Below, piece after piece: positions 60,079-64,000 of a stretch of DNA of 64,000 nt (its first letter is position 1; each line of letters begins with the position of its first letter). The translations under genes and the position numbers were made by a program. Source of the DNA: an uncultured Ruminococcus sp. (lineage in GTDB: Bacteria > Bacillota > Clostridia > Oscillospirales > Acutalibacteraceae); assembly GCA_910585865.1 (NCBI GenBank), contig CAJUGO010000009.1, positions 1-64,000 on the forward strand, given 5' to 3'. The notes beneath the pieces are model-generated. The model saw only the letters and a list, made by a program, of their open reading frames with translations. It was not told the DNA's origin and did no database searches.

Positions 60079-61254
60079 ATGATTTCCAACGGATTTATGT
60101 ATCTGGCAACTATAATTTTCATATCATCAGTATTAATTGTTTTACCTAAAATATTTAAAGGAAAAGTATCTCAGAAGTTTTTTCAGTTTGTGCCCCCCGT
60201 TGTTCTTATTTATTTAGGCTTAATGCTGTTTTGTACCATAAAACTATGGGATCTGGATTCAACTGCCGAAACTTATACTGCATTAAAAAATCCGTTGCTC
60301 TATGCAATGCTGTTCCTAATGCTTTTGAGATGTGATCTTCGCAAAATCATTAAGCTGGGACCTAAAATGCTTATTGGCTTTTTCTCTGCAACAATTTCAA
60401 TTGGGCTTGGATTTTTTATAGCATATGCAGTAATGCACGGCATACTAGGAGAAGGAGCTTGGAAATCTCTTGGCGCATTATGCGGAAGTTGGATGGGCGG
60501 AGGAGGAAATATGCTCGCCATTCAAAGCGCATTAAATGTTGACGAGGCTTCTATGGCCTATGCTCTGGTCATGGATTCAATCTGTGCACCCATTTATGTA
60601 ATGTTTTTGCTGTGGGCAATTGGTTTTTCAAAGAAATTTAACAAGTGGGCAAAGGCCGACACAAAGGTTATCGACAGCGTTGGCGAATCACTCAGACTTG
60701 AAGCTGAAGCAAACAAAAAACATCTTACATTTCAGAACATCTCAATTCTTATCGGCTCTGCACTGTTGATTTCAGCAGTTTCAGCTATTATGGGTGAGTT
60801 TATCAATGGTTACCTTCCGTTTTTTGATAAAGCAACATGGACAGTGCTTATTGTAACTTCCGCCGGAATTCTTCTGGCACTGACTCCGTTCGGAAAACTG
60901 AGCGGTACCGAAGAACTTTCAAATACCATGCTCTACATTGTCATTGCACTTATCGCGTCCCGTGCAGATTTAAGTAGTATCGGCAATGCACCGATGTGGC
61001 TGATAACAGGCCTTATTATTCTTGTGTTCCATGTCACTATTATGATTATCCTTGCGAAGCTTTTACACATGGATATATTCACCTGCGCAGTTGCATCCCT
61101 TGCAAATATTGGCGGCACGGCAACAGCACCGGTACTCGCAGGCACATACAGCAGTGCGTTAGTACCTGTAGGCATTATCATGGCATTGCTTGGATATGTC
61201 GTGGGAACTGGCGGAGGTCTTATTGTAGCACAGCTAATGAGCATCTTTGGATAA
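60079..61254 (+). CDS. DUF819 family membrane transporter (YjcL-like)
   Basis: A 391-residue integral membrane protein with about ten helices in two repeats. Signature segments are ALCGSWMGGGGNMLAIQSAL (about 135-154) and the matching late SLANIGGTATAPVLAGTYSSALVPVGIIMALLGYVVGTGGG. DUF819 proteins are putative carriers related to the glutamate/citrate transporter superfamilies; the substrate is unknown. ACAAGGAG precedes the ATG. It is probably co-transcribed with pepD. Confidence 0.9.
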   Translation: MISNGFMYLATIIFISSVLIVLPKIFKGKVSQKFFQFVPPVVLIYLGLMLFCTIKLWDLDSTAETYTALKNPLLYAMLFLMLLRCDLRKIIKLGPKMLIGFFSATISIGLGFFIAYAVMHGILGEGAWKSLGALCGSWMGGGGNMLAIQSALNVDEASMAYALVMDSICAPIYVMFLLWAIGFSKKFNKWAKADTKVIDSVGESLRLEAEANKKHLTFQNISILIGSALLISAVSAIMGEFINGYLPFFDKATWTVLIVTSAGILLALTPFGKLSGTEELSNTMLYIVIALIASRADLSSIGNAPMWLITGLIILVFHVTIMIILAKLLHMDIFTCAVASLANIGGTATAPVLAGTYSSALVPVGIIMALLGYVVGTGGGLIVAQLMSIFG

Positions 61255-61274
61255 AACAAAATAAATATAAAATC

Positions 61275-61308
61275 AAGCAGACGCATATCATAAGATGTGC
61301 GCCTGCTT
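61275..61308 (+). terminator. Terminator-like hairpin after the DUF819 gene
   Basis: AAGCAG-CGCAT pairs with ATGTGCG-CTGCTT with small bulges; only a weak T-rich tail follows. Confidence 0.55.
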
Positions 61309-61383
61309 ATAATCTAAAATAAATTAATTACTGGTACTCAATTTATACTTTTAATTAGTTTCACTTCTTTTAGAATAATTTTG

Positions 61384-61439
61384 TGAAAAAATCACCTGTT
61401 TTATTTATGACACACATAAAATAAAAAACAGGTGATTTA
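61384..61439 (-). terminator. Terminator of the amino-acid ABC operon
   Basis: On the minus strand AAATCACCTGTTTT pairs with AAAACAGGTGATTT around an AT-rich loop and is followed by TTTC, just after the ATPase stop. Confidence 0.85.
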
Positions 61440-61451
61440 CTTTTAAAAATA

Positions 61452-62252
61452 TTAATGATTAAATCTCGATAAAAATTCCTTTGTTCTCGGATTTTGAGGA
61501 TTATTAATTACCTGATCGGGAGTTCCCTCCTCGGCAATTACTCCCTCATCCATAAAGATAATTTTATCAGCAACATCACGGGCAAACTCAATCTCATGCG
61601 TAACAACAATCATTGTACTGTCAGAAGTTTTAAGTCCCCTGATAACGTTTAACACTTCACCCGTAAGTTCAGGATCAAGTGCCGAAGTCGGCTCGTCAAA
61701 GCAAAGCACATCCGGATTAAGTGCCAAGGCCCGTGCAATAGCCACACGCTGCTGTTGACCTCCGCTTAAATTACAGGGATATGAGTCTTTTTTCTCAGAA
61801 AGTCCTACTCTGTCAAGCAACGAAAAAGCAGTTTCTCTTATAATCTCCTGCGCATCCTTAAAATTTGCCGCTCCCATAAACTCACCCGTCTTTTTCAGCT
61901 GCTCTTTAGCCGCAAGCTGGGGTGCAAGCATTATATTTTCAATAACCTTATACTGCGGAAAAAGATTAAATGACTGAAAAACAAGGCCAAAATGAAGTCT
62001 GTTTTTGCGAATCTGACTGTCGCTGGTTCTGCTTATATCACTGCTGTCAAACAGTACACTGCCGTTTACGGTAATCTTTCCTTTCTGCGGAGTCTCGAGA
62101 AAGTTAAGACATCTGAGCAAGGTTGTTTTTCCTGAGCCGGAAGAACCGATTATCGCAAGCACCTCTCCCTTATCCAGAGAAAAACTGATATTTTTGAGCA
62201 CTTGTGTTTTTCCAAAACTCTTTTGAATATTTTGAACACTTAGTAATGACAT
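61452..62252 (-). CDS. Polar amino-acid ABC transporter, ATP-binding subunit
   Basis: A 266-residue importer ATPase of the GlnQ/HisP type: Walker A GSSGSGKTT (36-44), the SFNLFPQYKVIENIMLAP Q-loop region, signature LSGGQQQR and Walker B LCFDEPTSALDPEL. A 15-residue stretch around residues 115-130 (KKTGEFMGAANFKDAQ) is an insertion relative to E. coli HisP. It lies 12 bp after the permease and is the last gene of the operon. Confidence 0.94.
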   Translation of the reverse strand: MSLLSVQNIQKSFGKTQVLKNISFSLDKGEVLAIIGSSGSGKTTLLRCLNFLETPQKGKITVNGSVLFDSSDISRTSDSQIRKNRLHFGLVFQSFNLFPQYKVIENIMLAPQLAAKEQLKKTGEFMGAANFKDAQEIIRETAFSLLDRVGLSEKKDSYPCNLSGGQQQRVAIARALALNPDVLCFDEPTSALDPELTGEVLNVIRGLKTSDSTMIVVTHEIEFARDVADKIIFMDEGVIAEEGTPDQVINNPQNPRTKEFLSRFNH

Positions 62253-62264
62253 GCTGCCGCCCCC

Positions 62265-62915
62265 TTAACCCTTGTAATAATTAAGCTTTTTCTCAATAAA
62301 CGAGAAAAGGAGTGTAAGTATTCCGCAGAACAACAGAAAGAACAGAGCCGAGTAAAACAGCGGCCAGATAAGTCCCTGCATAGAAAAGTCTTTTGCCATC
62401 ATAAGTATTTCAGGTATAGCTATTACACTTGCAAGCGAAGTATCTTTTACAAGAGTAATAATTTCATTTCCTATGGGCGGAATAATTTTCTTTACAACCT
62501 GCAATAAAACAACTCTAAAGAAAATCTGTGACCTTGTCATACCAAGTACTTGTCCTGCCTCGTACTGTCCCCTTGGAATAGACTCAATCCCTCCGCGGTA
62601 GATTTCGGAAAAATATGCGGCATAATTGATTACAAACGCTATCAAAGCAGCATTAATTCTTGAAAAATTAAAATTTCCGTTTGACAAAAGCGGCGGCACA
62701 TAAAATACTACAAAAAGCTGAAGCATCAGCGGAGTACCTCTGATTATCCATACAAAAGTCTTTGTAAGCCATTTTAATGGCTTAAACTTCGACATTGAAC
62801 CCATTGAAACAACCAGTCCGAGCGGAAGCGCCAAAAGAAGTGTTATTATAAATATAAAGCTGTTTTCGCCAAACCCTTTTAAAAGCTGTTGGCTGACATT
62901 AAAAAACTGTTCCAT
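62265..62915 (-). CDS. Polar amino-acid ABC transporter, permease
   Basis: A 216-residue membrane protein of the HisM/GlnP family, about five helices. The coupling EAA loop EVYRGGIESIPRGQYEAGQVLGMT appears here as EIYRGGIESIPRGQYEAG, followed by VKDTSLASVIAIPEI, typical of the class. A single permease gene implies a homodimer. It lies 15 bp after the binding-protein gene. Confidence 0.94.
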   Translation of the reverse strand: MEQFFNVSQQLLKGFGENSFIFIITLLLALPLGLVVSMGSMSKFKPLKWLTKTFVWIIRGTPLMLQLFVVFYVPPLLSNGNFNFSRINAALIAFVINYAAYFSEIYRGGIESIPRGQYEAGQVLGMTRSQIFFRVVLLQVVKKIIPPIGNEIITLVKDTSLASVIAIPEILMMAKDFSMQGLIWPLFYSALFFLLFCGILTLLFSFIEKKLNYYKG

Positions 62916-62930
62916 AATAATTTTACTAAA

Positions 62931-63782
62931 TTATTTTGCTTCTACAAGAAGTAAGTCATCAAGGTTATATTTTACTGCGATTTTCTTAAGTTCGCCTTCA
63001 TCGGCAACAGCCTGAATTGCATCATTAAGCTTCTTAAGAGTTTCGGTGCTGTTCTTGCGGATTGCAATGCCGTACTGTTCGGGGGAAAATCCCTTTTCTT
63101 CAACAACCTTAAGATCAGAGTAATCTGATCCTTCTGCAAGTGTACCGATTGACATTACATAGTCTATAATTGCAACATCTGCAGTACCTGATTTTACCTC
63201 GAGCAAAGCCTTAGACTGTGAATCAACTGAAACATATTCAGCATTCTTAAAAAATTCATCAGTCTTAGCAACTTCTTCTCCTGCTGACTTCTTTTCAGCC
63301 ACAACTGTTAATCCGCTGAGTGCATCTGCAGATGTCAATTTGCCGGCTTTGTCAGCTTTGGCAACCATTACCTGCTTATTTTCCATATATGGAGTTGAAA
63401 TATCCATATTTTCTTTTCTCTCGTCTGTTATGGTAAGTCCGTTCCAAATACAGTCAATTGTTTTAGCATTGAGTTCAACTTCCTTTGAATCCCAGTCAAT
63501 TTTCTGGAATTTGGGAGTTACTCCCATCTTTTCACAAACCTTTTCAGCAAACTCCGTTTCAAAACCTGTCAGCTTACCGTTATCATCCATATAGTTCATA
63601 GGCTCAAAATATGTAATTCCTATTACCATTTCTCCCTTATCAGCAATATATGACCAATCGCTTTCAGTCTTACCGGCATTGACATCCGACGTTTTGCTGT
63701 CAGTACCTGTTGAGCCGCCGCATCCTGCAAGTACTGATACAGCCATCAGACCTGCCATTAAAGTCGCAATAATTTTTTTCAT
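62931..63782 (-). CDS. Polar amino-acid ABC transporter, substrate-binding lipoprotein
   Basis: A lipoprotein (283 aa) with signal MKKIIATLMAGLMAVSVLAGCGG; Cys21 in the LAGC lipobox would be lipidated. The mature protein has the family-3 binding fold: MVIGITYFEPMNYMDDNGKLTGFETEFAEKVCEKMG and DCIWNGLTITDERKENMD. The conserved Arg that clamps the amino-acid carboxylate falls in TDERKE; a side-chain preference cannot be read. The start at 63782 follows ATGGAGG; upstream codons belong to the leader. Confidence 0.93.
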   Translation of the reverse strand: MKKIIATLMAGLMAVSVLAGCGGSTGTDSKTSDVNAGKTESDWSYIADKGEMVIGITYFEPMNYMDDNGKLTGFETEFAEKVCEKMGVTPKFQKIDWDSKEVELNAKTIDCIWNGLTITDERKENMDISTPYMENKQVMVAKADKAGKLTSADALSGLTVVAEKKSAGEEVAKTDEFFKNAEYVSVDSQSKALLEVKSGTADVAIIDYVMSIGTLAEGSDYSDLKVVEEKGFSPEQYGIAIRKNSTETLKKLNDAIQAVADEGELKKIAVKYNLDDLLLVEAK

Positions 63783-63842
63783 AGAACTGTTCCTCCATTT
63801 TTTAATTTGCATCAAAACAGATTTGACACATATAACATTCAT

Positions 63843-63871
63843 ATTATACATTAACACATTACCAAAGTAAA
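63843..63871 (-). promoter_or_regulatory. Promoter of the amino-acid ABC operon
   Basis: Minus-strand TTTACT (63866-63871), 17-bp spacer, TATAAT (63843-63848), about 60 bp before the lipoprotein ATG. The remaining bases to the window end show nothing I recognise. Confidence 0.6.
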
Positions 63872-64000
63872 GTGTTTTATAAAAAAACAGACAATTATGT
63901 CGAATTAATATCTATATGCAAAGCATATTAAACCATAGACTTACCCCCTCAGCAATTACTGTCTCCGCGGTTTATAACTTTATTTTTGATTTCACGATTC

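Noticed and set aside
1..64000. tRNA, rRNA, CRISPR array, prophage or insertion sequence
   Set aside because: No cloverleaf with CCA-type end, no rRNA-like sequence, no regular repeat-spacer array and no transposase, integrase or phage gene was seen on either strand by eye; a profile search could still find a small element.

Overview
The window reads as a low-GC Gram-positive anaerobe of the class Clostridia, most likely a Ruminococcus/Oscillospiraceae-type gut bacterium. The support is the AT-rich DNA with strong AGGAGG ribosome sites and sigma-A promoters of 17-bp spacing, the rpmG-secE-nusG-rplK-rplA-rplJ-rplL order, a fabK-type fatty-acid operon, an ATP-type PEP carboxykinase, a monomeric [FeFe]-hydrogenase and a type I dockerin, the signature of cellulosome or amylosome builders. 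No rRNA, tRNA, CRISPR array, phage or complete insertion sequence was found. Species is inference only.

Layout. 0.2-1.6 kb: stand-alone TrpB-like synthase. 1.8-6.8 kb (minus): aspS-gatC-gatA-gatB, a transamidation operon for Asn-tRNA/Gln-tRNA. 6.9-11 kb (minus): ABC exporter pair whose giant permease carries a long coiled coil. 11.2-16.3 kb: family 4 uracil-DNA glycosylase, methyltransferase, PduL phosphotransacylase, GNAT enzyme, an intact esterase and beside it an N-truncated dockerin esterase, and a small helical protein. 16.4-18.4 kb: pckA with its promoter and a perfect inverted repeat. 18.6-22.3 kb (minus): the ribosomal/NusG/SecE operon with an L10 leader, an attenuator and two copies of a GTGGGAGGA motif. 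22.4-26.6 kb: unknown protein, murI, a DUF1934 protein and argS.

26.6-36.1 kb is the accessory part, made of small self-regulated modules: TetR plus short-chain dehydrogenase; PadR plus HAAS-type membrane protein; YdcF-like protein; feoB plus a tiny Cys-rich membrane protein; an ABC-F ribosome-protection gene of Lsa/Vga type behind a complete leader-peptide attenuator; and a DUF2975/YozG-like pair with a perfect palindrome touching the -35 box. Then come the [FeFe]-hydrogenase, a zinc-ribbon membrane protein and a methyltransferase.

40-48.3 kb (minus) is the type II fatty-acid operon fabK-fabD-fabG-fabF-accB-fabZ-accC-accD-accA. 48.3-64 kb holds a BofC-C-terminal-like protein, a class A penicillin-binding protein, hom-lysC, a two-component system with a linked exported protein, a FemX-type transferase, DUF4250, a Xaa-His dipeptidase, a DUF819 transporter and a polar amino-acid ABC importer.

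The most interesting element is the ABC-F leader at 33.48-33.77 kb. It has a promoter, a 7-codon leader peptide and three mutually exclusive pairing segments ending in an intrinsic terminator, all readable directly from the bases, and together they suggest antibiotic-induced ribosome-stalling control of a resistance gene.
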